From NCBI RefSeq assembly GCF_014191725.1, contig NZ_JACHWZ010000007.1, positions 1 through 64,000 of the forward strand: a DNA stretch of 64,000 bases, in the 5' to 3' direction. Shown piece after piece: positions 1 through 8,869 of this stretch. Position 1 is the first letter of the stretch. Every line of letters starts with the position of its first letter. The position numbers were made by a program, and so were the translations under genes. This DNA is from Microbulbifer rhizosphaerae. GTDB taxonomy: Bacteria > Pseudomonadota > Gammaproteobacteria > Pseudomonadales > Cellvibrionaceae. The notes beneath the pieces are model-generated. The model searched no databases, had not been told where the DNA came from, and worked only from the letters and a program-made list of their open reading frames with translations.

Positions 1-120
1 ATCAAGAGTAGTGCGGCGGCGGGCGCTTAAGGGCGCCCTGGCTAAGGGCCGCGTTCTTGACTTACCTATCCGGGGATTTGGGGGAATCGTGCAGGAAAAT
101 TTTGAATGCTGGTGGATATT

Positions 121-136
121 TGTGACACAGATCACA
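121..136. promoter_or_regulatory. CRP/Vfr-type binding site
   Basis: TGTGA-N6-TCACA is a perfect match to both half-sites of the CRP family consensus, flanked by A/T bases. A possible -10 element TAAAAT lies at 187-192. That would put a start near 199 and the site about 70 bp upstream of it, a class I CRP position. No convincing -35 is visible, as expected for an activated promoter. The first gene downstream on the + strand is the TPR gene at 365. The rest of 1-364 holds short hairpin-prone palindromes around 273-305 and no gene I can support, apart from a possible tail of an upstream gene ending with a stop at 28-30. Confidence 0.6.
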
Positions 137-364
137 AAAAATCACCCCTGCAACCCAGGATTGCGCGAATTTTGAACACCGAGTCATAAAATACCTGCCC
201 ATCAAGAGATAGCGAGGGCTGAAGTGACAAGCACCCCCAACCAACCTACTCATCAAGTGGCATTTTAAGAATGCTGGAACCCAGCAGTCCCCAGGGTCAA
301 CCCTGAGCGCTAGCCGTTCCGGAGCCGGATATGTAGAATGACTCCCATTGACAGGAGAGCTTTC

Positions 365-943
365 ATGCCCACACAGACAAAAGAAGGCCTGGACGCGGAG
401 GAGCTATTTCATTGCGCCTTAGAGGCCAGTAATCGCAAACAGCACGACCAAGCTATAGAACTTTTAAAGCGCAGTATCGATCTTGAAGATCATCCGGCAA
501 AGCGCTTGGTATTGGCTGCAGAACACGCTGAAATCAAGATGTATGACCGTGCAATTGCAGGGATGAAATCAGCTATCACTATGGCCCCCCAGTTATGGGT
601 TGCTCACTTTCAACTAGGGCAACTCTATCTTATAACCCAACAGCTTGACGAAGCCAAAACTGTGTGGCAACACTTGATGAATACAAATGAAGCTCCCAAA
701 TATTTTCAAACCCTTGCACAAGGGCTGCTTGCCATAACTGACAACAAGATAGAGGAAGGTGTGGAATGGTTGAGGCAAGGGATCGGGGAGAATACTGAAA
801 ATCCGGCGCTAAATGGAGATATAGAACGCATCATCGAAGTCACCCTGAACCCCTCCAGCTCCGACGAGCAAGAGGATGACAAAGCACAAGACGATGATAG
901 TGCGGTCAATAAAATGCTGCTGTCCCGCTATACCCAACATTAA
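365..943 (+). CDS. TPR-repeat protein, unknown role
   Basis: A 192-residue soluble protein. The middle (about residues 40-110) reads as two or three tetratricopeptide helices, with YDRAIAGMKSAITMAP followed by a classic LGQLYLITQQLDEAKTVW unit. TPR domains are protein-binding scaffolds. No signal peptide or membrane segment is visible, and the C-terminus is acidic (EQEDDKAQDDD). An in-frame ATG at 338 exists, but the ATG at 365 has AGGAG seven bases upstream and is preferred. The gene at 949 follows after 5 bases, suggesting one transcript. A CRP-type site lies about 235 bp upstream. The partner and pathway cannot be named from sequence. Confidence 0.7.
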   Translation: MPTQTKEGLDAEELFHCALEASNRKQHDQAIELLKRSIDLEDHPAKRLVLAAEHAEIKMYDRAIAGMKSAITMAPQLWVAHFQLGQLYLITQQLDEAKTVWQHLMNTNEAPKYFQTLAQGLLAITDNKIEEGVEWLRQGIGENTENPALNGDIERIIEVTLNPSSSDEQEDDKAQDDDSAVNKMLLSRYTQH

Positions 944-948
944 TCGCT

Positions 949-1314
949 ATGAAAATCGACGGAAACAACACTTCAACGAAACTACTTCTGGAAAAACTAC
1001 AAGCTTCAGCCAGGAAGAAAAAATCAAAAAGCGGGGGGCACAGCCACCGCAGCGAAGCAAATACCAAAACCGACGGGGTCAACCATCTAGTAATAAACAA
1101 TGTTCTTCAGCTACACGAGCAGGGAGCGGATTTAGAAACGCTTAAAAGAGCTTTTATCAGTACCGTATTGACGAATGAGTTTGATCAAAAACTTTCGCCC
1201 GAACAATTACTCTCTATGGCGGAATCGGCAATAATAGCTTTCACGTCTGATAAAAATTTGAACAGCAAGCTTGATCAATTGATATTAGACCTCACAGAGG
1301 TTAATTCGAAATAG
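949..1314 (+). CDS. Small hypothetical protein
   Basis: A 121-residue protein I do not recognise. Residues 15-40 are very basic (KKKSKSGGHSHR). The C-terminal two thirds are predicted helical, with amphipathic stretches such as LETLKRAFISTVL. There is no signal peptide, membrane segment or cysteine. It starts 5 bases after the stop of the TPR gene with no clear ribosome-binding site, so translation is probably coupled to it. It converges with rlmB, whose end is 15 bases away. The conserved spacing suggests it works with the TPR protein, but no function is assigned. Confidence 0.55.
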   Translation: MKIDGNNTSTKLLLEKLQASARKKKSKSGGHSHRSEANTKTDGVNHLVINNVLQLHEQGADLETLKRAFISTVLTNEFDQKLSPEQLLSMAESAIIAFTSDKNLNSKLDQLILDLTEVNSK

Positions 1315-1329
1315 CTTTGTGCAAAATGC

Positions 1330-2100
1330 TCAAAGATTAACTTTTTCACATCGTCTCTGTCGAACCGCTTCAAACAGGCATACACCGGTAGCTACCGAGA
1401 CATTCAAACTGCTCACCTCCCCCGCCATGGGGATCCTGATCAGGTGGTCACAGTTTTCCCGCGTCAGCCGGCGCAGGCCGGAACCCTCGGCGCCCATCAC
1501 CAGTGCCATGGGGCCTGTGAGCTGGCTCTGGTAGATATCCTGCTCTGCCTCGCCGGCGGCGCCGAAAATCCATATTCCCGCCTGCTGCAACTGCTGCAAT
1601 GTGCGCGCTAAATTGGTGACGGTGACAAAGGGCAGCACTTCCGCGGCGCCGCAGGCGACTTTTCTGGCGGTGGGCGTGAGGCCGGCGGATTTGTCTTTGG
1701 GGGCGATTACGGCGTGTACGCCGGCGGCCTCGGCGGTGCGCAGGCAGGCGCCGAGGTTGTGGGGGTCGGTGACGCCGTCGAGGACCAGCAGGAACGGCGC
1801 CTCGGATTTCTGTTCCAGTTCCTGCAGCAGTTCTTTCAAAAAACGCTCATCGTGGACTTTTGTTTCGCCGGCGCACAGGGCGATCACGCCCTGGTGATTG
1901 CCTTCATCGCCGACCTTTTCATCCAGGGTGCGGCGGTCGACAAAGCGCAGGGGAATATCGTTTTGTTCCGCCTGTTTGAGAATTTTCTGCAGGCGCTGGT
2001 CTTTGCGGCCGCGCAGCAGGAATAGCTCCTGTACTTGTTGGGGGGAGCTTTTCAGCAGGGCCTGTACGGCGTGGAGGCCGTAGATGTTTTGTTTGGACAT
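1330..2100 (-). CDS. rlmB: 23S rRNA (Gm2251) 2'-O-methyltransferase RlmB
   Basis: 256 residues, the usual length for RlmB, the SPOUT enzyme that methylates the 2'-O of G2251 in the peptidyl-transferase P loop of 23S rRNA. The N-terminal substrate-binding domain (residues 1-75, starting [11 protein letters not shown]) is followed by the SpoU domain. All three SpoU motifs are present: [10 protein letters not shown] (115-124), [11 protein letters not shown] (202-212) and the knot motif [15 protein letters not shown] (223-237). It lies downstream of rnr on the same strand, the common rnr-rlmB order in gammaproteobacteria. The 135-base gap carries a REP-like element. The start has no strong ribosome-binding site. 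Confidence 0.95.
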   Translation of the reverse strand: MSKQNIYGLHAVQALLKSSPQQVQELFLLRGRKDQRLQKILKQAEQNDIPLRFVDRRTLDEKVGDEGNHQGVIALCAGETKVHDERFLKELLQELEQKSEAPFLLVLDGVTDPHNLGACLRTAEAAGVHAVIAPKDKSAGLTPTARKVACGAAEVLPFVTVTNLARTLQQLQQAGIWIFGAAGEAEQDIYQSQLTGPMALVMGAEGSGLRRLTRENCDHLIRIPMAGEVSSLNVSVATGVCLFEAVRQRRCEKVNL

Positions 2101-2150
2101 TGGTGTTATTTACTGACGATGTGGCGGGGTGGGAATGCCCTCTCCCCCGG

Positions 2151-2215
2151 CCCCTCTCCCGCAAGCGGGAGAGGGGAGCTAATCTTTCAGGCTTTGTAGC
2201 GCTTATCCACCCTAC
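2151..2215. repeat. REP-like palindromic element
   Basis: Positions 2151-2176 form a perfect 12-bp stem (CCCCTCTCCCGC with its complement) around a 2-base loop. It is followed at 2193-2215 by TAGCGCTTATCCACCCTAC, which resembles the head of widespread GTAGGGTGGATAAGCG-type repetitive extragenic palindromes. It sits in the rnr-rlmB gap and could act as a transcript stabiliser or attenuator. Family membership rests on my recall of the motif. Confidence 0.5.
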
Positions 2216-2235
2216 AGCTTTCCCGAATCCCGATA

Positions 2236-2675
2236 TTACTTTTTCTTCTTGCCCTTAGCGGCTATTTTCTTCTTGCCCTTGCCGTTTTTGGCACCGGCCT
2301 TTTCCGCTTTTTGTGCGGCTTTGCGCGCGGCTACCGACGGGCGCTTGCCACCCTTGCGGGTTGGGGTACGTTTGGGACCGCGCTTTTTGCGCGGGGCTTC
2401 CCCCTCTTCCGGGGCGGGTGTTTTTTCCGGCTGGGCCACTACCGGTTGCGCTTCGGTGGAGCCGACTTTGCGTTTCCGGAAGGGCGTCGCCTTCCCCGGG
2501 ATTTCCTCGCGCCTGGCCCAGGGGCTGGTCTTTCCTTCCTTTCCTTTCGGGGTTTTTCCGGCGGCGTCTCTACCTCGCCTTTCGCGCTCTCGCTGGTGCT
2601 CCAAGGCCATTTCCATAGCGCGCGCACTAATCTGCGGATTTTGTTCGGTTTGTCCGGCTTGTTCGGTTTTTTTTT
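2236..2675 (-). other. rnr: RNase R basic tail in the -1 frame
   Basis: Downstream of an A9 run (T9 on the + strand at 2667-2675), the -1 frame stays open to a TAA at 2236. It encodes an Ala/Gln/Glu stretch and then a strongly Lys/Arg-rich tail ending KGKKKIAAKGKKKK. Such basic tails are typical of gammaproteobacterial RNase R. Codon use there looks normal for this genome. The in-frame alternative ends at 2439 with a Pro/Arg-rich sequence that looks like a shadow. Either one A is mis-called or missing, or the run causes ribosomal or RNA-polymerase slippage. Confidence 0.65.
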
Positions 2676-4946
2676 AGTCTTGCTCAGCAACTCGCCGAAA
2701 GCGAAGTCCACCTTGCGCTCTTCGAGATCCACCCGCGCCACCTGCACGGTGACCAGGTCTCCCAGGTGATACCGGGCGCCGCTGCGCTCGCCGATCAGGC
2801 GCTGGTGGGCCTGCTCAAAGCGGTAATAGTCCTTGGGCAGGGCGGTGACATGGACCAGGCCCTCCACGTAGAGGTCCTCCAGTTCCACGAACAGGCCGAA
2901 GCCGGTGACGGCGCTGATCACGCCGCGGTAGACCTCGCCGACATGGTCCTGCAGGTATTCGCATTTGAGCCAGCTGACCACGTCGCGGGTGGCGTCGTCG
3001 GCGCGGCGCTCGGTCATGGAGCAGTGCTCGCCCAATTGGATCATGGCGGGCATATCGTAAGGGAGGATGCGCTCCCGCGGCAGCGCCTTGGCCCCGGGCT
3101 CTACGTGGACCTTTTTCGCCACCATGCGCTCGTTGGCGCTGCCATTGCGGACCAGCCAGCGCAGGGCGCGGTGCAGCAGCAGGTCCGGGTAGCGGCGGAT
3201 GGGGGAGGTGAAGTGGGCGTAGGCGCGGTAGTCGAGGCCGAAATGGCCGCGGTTTTCCGGCTGGTACACCGCCTGGTTCATGGAGCGCAGCAGCATCATC
3301 TGAATGATGTGCGCGTCCGGGCGCCCCTCCACGGATTCCAGCAGTGCCTGGAAGTCCTTGGGCTGAGGTTCGGCGCCGCCGGGAAGGCGCAGGCCCAGTT
3401 CGCCCAGGTACTCGCGCAGATTGCTGAGCTTCTCCTCCTTGGGGGTATCGTGCACCCGGTAGAGCATTGGCAGCTCCGACAGCTCCATCAGTTCCGCCGC
3501 ACACACGTTGGCGGCGAGCATGCACTCCTCGATCAGCTTGTGGGCGTCGTTGCGCTGCACCGGGACTATGCGCTCGATCTTGCGGCTCTCATCGAAAATA
3601 ATCCGCGTCTCGGTGGTTTCGAAGTCGATGGCGCCGCGGCGGTCGCGGGCCCCGCGCAGGGCTTTGTAGAGGTCGTGCAGGTTATCCAGGTGCGGGGTGA
3701 GCGCGGCGAATTGCTTGCGCAGGCCGCTGCTGCGCTTGCCGCGCTCCTCGATCATCTGCCCCACCTGGGAGTAGGTGAGGCGCGCGTGGCTGCGCATCAC
3801 TCCCTCGAAGAAACGGTAATCGAGGATGCGGCCGTCGACGTCGATGCGCATCTCGCACACCATGCACAGCCGGTCCACGTCGGGATTGAGGGAACAGAGA
3901 CCATTGGACAACTTCTCCGGCAGCATGGGCACCACGAAGTCCGGGAAGTAAACCGAGTTGCCGCGGCTGTGGGCCTCTTCGTCCAGGGCGCTGCCGGGGC
4001 GCACATAGTGGGAGACGTCGGCGATGGCCACCAGCAGTTTCCAACTGTCGTCCTTTAACACCTCGCAGAAGACAGCGTCGTCGAAGTCGCGGGCGTCCTC
4101 GCCGTCGATGGTGACCAGCGGCAGCTGGCGCAGGTCGACCCTGTGGACCTTGTCCTCCTCTCTCACCTCGTCGGCAATGGCATCCACTTCGCTCTGCAGT
4201 CCCGCCAACCAGGTATGGGGGATACCGTAGTTGCGGATGGCGACGTCGATTTCCATGCCCGGCGCCAAGTGGTCGCCGAGCACTTCCGTTACTTCGCCCT
4301 GGGGCAGGCTGGTGCGGCTGGGCTGGGTGACGATACCCACCACCACATACTGACCGTGACTGGCGCCGGCGGTCTTGTCCGCCGCCACCATGATGTCCAG
4401 GTTGATGCGCGGGTTGTCCGGACGCACGAAGCAGATGCCGTTCTCGCGAAACAGGCGCCCGGCCAGCTCCCGGGTGTTGTGCTTGATCACCCGCACCACC
4501 GCCGCCTCGCGCTTGCCTCGGAAGCCGCCGGGGGTCTCGCGCACCAGCACTTCGTCGCCGTCGAACACCTTCTTCATCTGGCGGTGGGAAAGATAGAGGT
4601 CGTCGCCACCATCCCTGGGAGAGACGAAGCCGAAGCCGTCCCGGTGGCCGATGACACGACCGCGCACCAGGCTCATCTTGTCCAGCACGCCGAAGTCGCC
4701 GGAGCGGTTGCTGGCGATCTGGCCGTCGCGGGACATGGCGATCAGGCGCCGACGCACCCCCTCGCGGCGGTCTTCGTCCTGGATATCCAGGGCGTCGGCC
4801 ACCGTCTCCCAGGATACCGGGCCCGGCTGCTGCTCCAGCAGCTGCAGCAGGTACTCGCGGCTGGGGACGGGTTTTTCGTATTTCTCGGCCTCGCGCTCGG
4901 CGTGGGGATCGGCCTGGGTGTGGTGTGTGGGTTTCTTTTGAGTCAA
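2439..4946 (-). CDS. rnr: Ribonuclease R, 3'-5' exoribonuclease
   Basis: A processive 3'-5' exoribonuclease of the RNB family that degrades structured RNA and takes part in rRNA and tmRNA quality control. Visible in order: N-terminal helical domain with the RNase R signature EREAEKYEKPVPSRE (17-31), cold-shock domain (VRGRVIGHRDGFGFV, about 94-108), RNB catalytic core with the metal-binding DGEDARDFDD motif, and the S1 domain (VGEVYRGVISAVTGFGLFVE). The TTG at 4946 is my choice of start. An ATG at 5198 would overlap the tRNA promoter and add an Arg/Pro-rich extension unlike the family. In the uninterrupted frame the protein stops at 2439, but the natural basic tail seems to continue in the -1 frame to 2236 after an A9 run. 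Confidence 0.92.
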   Translation of the reverse strand: MTQKKPTHHTQADPHAEREAEKYEKPVPSREYLLQLLEQQPGPVSWETVADALDIQDEDRREGVRRRLIAMSRDGQIASNRSGDFGVLDKMSLVRGRVIGHRDGFGFVSPRDGGDDLYLSHRQMKKVFDGDEVLVRETPGGFRGKREAAVVRVIKHNTRELAGRLFRENGICFVRPDNPRINLDIMVAADKTAGASHGQYVVVGIVTQPSRTSLPQGEVTEVLGDHLAPGMEIDVAIRNYGIPHTWLAGLQSEVDAIADEVREEDKVHRVDLRQLPLVTIDGEDARDFDDAVFCEVLKDDSWKLLVAIADVSHYVRPGSALDEEAHSRGNSVYFPDFVVPMLPEKLSNGLCSLNPDVDRLCMVCEMRIDVDGRILDYRFFEGVMRSHARLTYSQVGQMIEERGKRSSGLRKQFAALTPHLDNLHDLYKALRGARDRRGAIDFETTETRIIFDESRKIERIVPVQRNDAHKLIEECMLAANVCAAELMELSELPMLYRVHDTPKEEKLSNLREYLGELGLRLPGGAEPQPKDFQALLESVEGRPDAHIIQMMLLRSMNQAVYQPENRGHFGLDYRAYAHFTSPIRRYPDLLLHRALRWLVRNGSANERMVAKKVHVEPGAKALPRERILPYDMPAMIQLGEHCSMTERRADDATRDVVSWLKCEYLQDHVGEVYRGVISAVTGFGLFVELEDLYVEGLVHVTALPKDYYRFEQAHQRLIGERSGARYHLGDLVTVQVARVDLEERKVDFAFGELLSKTKKKPNKPDKPNKIRRLVRALWKWPWSTSESAKGEVETPPEKPRKERKERPAPGPGARKSRGRRRPSGNAKSAPPKRNR

Positions 4947-5147
4947 AGCAGCATCCGTTGTTCGAGGTGACCGCCGGTCTGCGGCGGCTCCCCGGACAGG
5001 GCCCGGGGATTGGTAGATTGCGACACGGGGCTCGGCCGATAACGGCGCCAAGGGCCGCGGCAGAAGGTCGCATTGCTGGCAGTATAAGCCATTTCCCGCC
5101 CTATCCCGACTCCTGCGAACGATGACGAAACAAACGCAAATTGGCCG

Positions 5148-5176
5148 TTGACACCCCTGGGGCAAATCTCTATAGT
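5148..5176 (+). promoter_or_regulatory. Sigma-70 promoter of tRNA-Leu
   Basis: A perfect -35 TTGACA (5148-5153), a 17-base spacer and the near-consensus -10 TATAGT (5171-5176). A GC-rich discriminator (GCGACC) follows, as in stringently controlled stable-RNA promoters. The expected start is near 5183, about 26 bases before the mature tRNA. Confidence 0.85.
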
Positions 5177-5208
5177 TCGCGACCTCAACGGGGCACACCG
5201 TTGAATTT

Positions 5209-5295
5209 GCCCAGGTGGCGGAATTGGTAGACGCGCTAGCTTCAGGTGCTAGTGGCCTTACGGTCGTGGAAGTTCAAGTCTTCTCCTGGGCACCA
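5209..5295 (+). tRNA. tRNA-Leu (anticodon CAG)
   Basis: The acceptor stem pairs GCCCAGG with CCTGGGC, and CCA is encoded at 5293-5295. The D-arm is GGCGGAATTGGTAGACGC, typical of tRNA-Leu. The anticodon stem CTAGC/GCTAG encloses the loop TTCAGGT with anticodon CAG. A long class II variable arm follows, then the T-arm with GTTCAAGTC. It has its own promoter upstream and a hairpin terminator just downstream, so it is a single-gene transcript. Confidence 0.97.
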
Positions 5296-5300
5296 TATTC

Positions 5301-5336
5301 AAAAAGGCCGACTCGCGAGAGTCGGCCTTTTTTATT
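5301..5336 (+). terminator. Intrinsic terminator after tRNA-Leu
   Basis: The stem AAGGCCGACTC pairs with GAGTCGGCCTT around a short GCGA loop and is followed by a run of T. It begins 6 bases after the CCA end. The same GGCCGACTC stem core recurs in the terminator at 11044. Positions 5337-5520 show nothing further. Confidence 0.92.
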
Positions 5337-5520
5337 TGGCCCTCGCCACCACTAAGCCAAAGCCCGGGCGGCCCCGCTGCCGGAGGCCATTCGGGAAAAA
5401 GCCTGATCGGCGAACATTTCCCAAACAGCCACCGGGGATCAGGGCCTTCGCATCGAACTCCGGTATTCTTCTCCGCCCCCCGGGTGTAGTCACTGACCCT
5501 CACCGAAACCCCGCACATCA

Positions 5521-8184
5521 TCATCCGGTGTTGCGCATCCCCGCAGCGATTCCCGCGATGGTTACCATCAACGCGCTTTCCAGAACCGGATCGGTATCGC
5601 GCTCACGCAGGCGGGCCATCAGTTCCGCCTGCAGCAGGTGCAGCGGATCGGTATAGGGATCGCGCACGCGGATCGACCAGCGCATCACCGGGTTGTTGTC
5701 GAGGAGGCTGTCGTGGCCGGTGAGGCGGTGCAGCGCTGCCACGGTGTCGGCCAGGTGCTCGCGCAGTGTGTCGCCGAGGCGGATCAGCTCCCCCTCATCA
5801 GTAAGCCGCTCCTCGTACCAGGACGCGACCCGGGTGTCGGTCTTGGCGAGCACCATCTCAAGCATATCCACGGCGCCCTGAAAGAAGGGCCACTGCTCGT
5901 CCATCGCGCGCAATATTTCCGTTTCCTCGTCGCTGGCCAGTGCGCTTTCCAGCGCCGCGCCGGTGCCCAGCCAGGCGGGCAGCATCAGGCGGATCTGCGT
6001 CCAGGCGAACACCCAGGGAATGGCGCGCAGGGTTTCCACCCCGCCGCCGGGTTTGCGCCGCGCCGGGCGGCTGCCCAGGGACAGGCGGCTGAGTTCGGTT
6101 TCCGGGGTTACGGTGCGCAGGTAGGCCACCAGTGCCGGGTCGTCGCGCACCACTTGGCGGTAGCCGTCCACCGACACTTCGGTCAGGCGATCCATTTCCG
6201 CGCGCCACTCCGGGCGCGGCTCCGCCGGCGGCATCAGCGTGGCTTCGAGGGTGGCGGCCACGTACTGCTCCAGGTTGTAGGCTGCCAGCGAGGGACGGCC
6301 GTATTTGACTCGGATCATTTCGCCCTGTTCGGTGACGCGGATGCGGCCGGCCACCGAGCCCGGCGGCTGCGACAGCAGCGCCATACGGGTCGGTGCCCCG
6401 CCCCGGGAAATGGAACCGCCGCGGCCGTGAAACAGGGTCAGTGGAATACCGTGCTCGCGGAAAATCGCAGTGAGCTTTTCCTGGGTGCGGAACTGGGCCC
6501 AGGCGGCGCCGAGGAAGCCGGCGTCCTTGGCGGAATCGGAATAGCCGATCATCACTTCCTGACCGCCGCTCACACGCTGTTTGTACAGCGGAATATCCAG
6601 CAGCGCGCGCATGGTGTCGCCAGCGTTGTTGAGGTCATCGAGGGTTTCGAACAGCGGTACCACGCGCATCGGGTGGTGCACACCAGCGATCTTCTGCAAC
6701 AGCTTCACAGCGAGTACATCGGAAGACGTCCTCGCCATGGAAATCACATAGGCGCCGAGCCCTTCCGGGCCCTGCTCGGCGATCACCTTGCAGGTGTCCA
6801 GCACTTCGCGCACGTCTTCATCACAAAGATCGCTGTGATAGAAGGCCTCATCCACCAGCGGACGCCGGCTCTCCAGTTCGGTGAGCAGGAACTGCTGTTT
6901 CTGTGCCTCATCCCAGTCCGCATAACCACCGAGGTCCAGGTAGCGGGTGATGGCGTCCAGCGTGTCGATATGGCGGGTGGACTCCTGGCGGATATCCAGG
7001 CGCAGCAGTGTGATGCCGAAACAGTTGAGCCGGCGCAGCGTATCCTTGAGCTGGCCGTCGGCGACGGCGGACAGGCCCACCGCGCGCAGGGAGCGGTCTA
7101 TCAGGCTCAACTCGTCGAACAGTTGCCGGCCGCTGGTGTAGCCCTCGCCTTCCGGTTCCGGGCGGGCCGCCACCCGGGCTTCCATCCGCGCCCGGGTGAT
7201 GCGCAGGCGCTCGCGCACCTCGCGCAGTACCAGCCGGTAGGGTTCGTGGCTGGGGCCGGTGCGTTCCAGCAGTTCGTCACTGGCCCGGTGCATGGACAGG
7301 TCCGCCAGCAGGTTTTCCACATCCCGCAGGTACAGGTCGGCAGCCATCCACCGGGCCAGCAGCAGCACCTGGCGGGTCACGGCGGCGGTGACATTGGGGT
7401 TGCCGTCCCGGTCCCCGCCCATCCAGGAGGCAAAACGGATCGGCACCCAGTCCGCGGGCAGCGGTTCCAGGCCGGCCAGGGCCAGCTCCGCTTCAATCTC
7501 GCGCATACCCCGGGGCACCGCCTGCCAGAGGGACTGCTCGATAGTGGCGAAGCCCCATTTGGCCTCGTCCACCGGTGTCGGCCGCTCGCGGCGGATTTCG
7601 TCGGTACTCCAGGCGGAGACAATCTGTTCGCGCAGGTGACGGCGCAGATCCTGCTCCTCTTCTTCGGTGAGATCGGGCCGGTCCAGATCGGTGAGCAGGT
7701 CGGCGATCCGGTCGTACTTGCGAATCAGGGTGCGGCGGGTGACCTCGGTAGGGTGGGCGGTGAGCACCAGCTCCACGGACAAGTCTTCCAGCACCGACTT
7801 GACCTTATCGTCGCCGACGCCGGCTTTTTTCAGCTCCGCCAGCACCTGGCGCAGGCCTCGGTCCGTATCCGGGTCGCCGGGATAGCGCTGGTGATGGCGG
7901 TGCAAGCGTTCGCGGTGGCGCTGCTCGGCGATATTGGCCAGATTGAGGAACTGGCTGAATGCCCGCGCCACTTCCAGCAGTGTTTCGTCGTCGAGCGGGT
8001 CCAGCAACTGGCGCAGGCGCTTCACCGGCATCTCGCCCTGGCTGCGGCTTTCCACCGCGGCTTGGCGGATGGTTTCAACTGTATCGAAAAGTTTCTCGCC
8101 GGCCTGCTCCCGCAGTACCGCGCCGAGCTCCTCGCCGAGCAGGCGGACGTCTTCTCGTAGAGGGGCGTTTTGATCCCGATTCAC
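5521..8184 (-). CDS. ppc: Phosphoenolpyruvate carboxylase
   Basis: An 887-residue cytoplasmic enzyme that adds bicarbonate to phosphoenolpyruvate to make oxaloacetate, feeding the TCA cycle. Family hallmarks: VLTAHPTEVTRRT around His144, QGEMIRVKYG, GYSDSAKDAGFLGAAW, the glycine loop FHGRGGSISRGGAP, and the conserved C-terminal GMRNTG (QNTG in most bacteria). The chosen start is the GTG at 8184, preceded by GGGAG at nine bases. It gives an N-terminus NAPLREDVRLLGEELG that aligns with known PEPCs. An upstream ATG at 8292 would add a 36-residue unrelated extension. It is monocistronic, with no visible operon partner. Confidence 0.96.
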   Translation of the reverse strand: MNRDQNAPLREDVRLLGEELGAVLREQAGEKLFDTVETIRQAAVESRSQGEMPVKRLRQLLDPLDDETLLEVARAFSQFLNLANIAEQRHRERLHRHHQRYPGDPDTDRGLRQVLAELKKAGVGDDKVKSVLEDLSVELVLTAHPTEVTRRTLIRKYDRIADLLTDLDRPDLTEEEEQDLRRHLREQIVSAWSTDEIRRERPTPVDEAKWGFATIEQSLWQAVPRGMREIEAELALAGLEPLPADWVPIRFASWMGGDRDGNPNVTAAVTRQVLLLARWMAADLYLRDVENLLADLSMHRASDELLERTGPSHEPYRLVLREVRERLRITRARMEARVAARPEPEGEGYTSGRQLFDELSLIDRSLRAVGLSAVADGQLKDTLRRLNCFGITLLRLDIRQESTRHIDTLDAITRYLDLGGYADWDEAQKQQFLLTELESRRPLVDEAFYHSDLCDEDVREVLDTCKVIAEQGPEGLGAYVISMARTSSDVLAVKLLQKIAGVHHPMRVVPLFETLDDLNNAGDTMRALLDIPLYKQRVSGGQEVMIGYSDSAKDAGFLGAAWAQFRTQEKLTAIFREHGIPLTLFHGRGGSISRGGAPTRMALLSQPPGSVAGRIRVTEQGEMIRVKYGRPSLAAYNLEQYVAATLEATLMPPAEPRPEWRAEMDRLTEVSVDGYRQVVRDDPALVAYLRTVTPETELSRLSLGSRPARRKPGGGVETLRAIPWVFAWTQIRLMLPAWLGTGAALESALASDEETEILRAMDEQWPFFQGAVDMLEMVLAKTDTRVASWYEERLTDEGELIRLGDTLREHLADTVAALHRLTGHDSLLDNNPVMRWSIRVRDPYTDPLHLLQAELMARLRERDTDPVLESALMVTIAGIAAGMRNTG

Positions 8185-8292
8185 GGACTTTTTCTCCCGG
8201 GTGGAACGATTTGGCGCATTTTCGCATATATCCACGGAGAGGGATCGCTCCAGGTGGCTCAAAAAAATTATGGACGGACCCAACGCCCGCAA

Positions 8293-8869
8293 CCAGCCGG
8301 GTTGAGCTTGTGATCACAACCACTACGCGTCGAGCGAAACGAGCACATCCAGATGATCCCGCCTCCTTTTGGTAACAGCACAGCATCACATGCGATTACA
8401 GTCGCGACTTAGCGCTGACCACCCCCCCCAATAACTACTCCAATGTTCTGAAGTGAGTAGCAACTGATTTCTCTAGTTCAAAGTGGGATTTACCTCACTA
8501 ATTGCGGCTGCGTTGGTGGATATGGCATTTGCCAATGGGTAAAATCCGTTTTGAATAGCCACGGGTGTGGCAGGGAAACTGCCAGGGAATTGAGGTATGC
8601 CTGCCAGCATAGTGGCCATGCGAACAGCTAGGCTAACTACATCCCCTCCCAGATACGGCCAAGCCGGTTCCCCTGGTTGCGATCGACTGCCGATAGCGGG
8701 CACCCTGCCCGCAGTCAGCCCAATTTACTGAGGCTGAAAAATATGCAGTTTAACCATATAAATCGAATAGCTTCCCTGAATTAAAAAAAGCAAATACCGA
8801 GCCATCAAAGAATACCGTACAGCAACACTATCGAACGGACCCCATACAATCAGTTGAAAAGGAATAGCA
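8293..8869. other. Gene-poor gap
   Basis: This stretch lies between the ppc upstream region and a lipoprotein gene. It holds a run of eight or nine C near 8421, a 7-bp hairpin (GCGGGCA/TGCCCGC) at 8696-8712, and a 76-codon - strand frame at 8473-8703. That frame lacks a ribosome-binding site and homology I recognise, though its last 40 residues look protein-like and could be a relic. Promoters for ppc and the lipoprotein are presumably here, but I cannot place them. Confidence 0.4.

Noticed and set aside
1..30. Possible last codons of an upstream + strand gene ending in TAA at 28-30
   Set aside because: Only nine codons are visible, rich in Ala/Gly; this cannot be told from chance.
62..256. 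64-codon - strand frame
   Set aside because: It spans the CRP-type palindrome and AT-rich promoter-like DNA, with no ribosome-binding site or recognisable protein.
2766..8160. Long + strand frames opposite rnr (2766-4058) and ppc (5638-8160)
   Set aside because: High-GC antisense shadows of strongly conserved enzymes. Composition is Gln/His/Ala-rich and no start signals are present.
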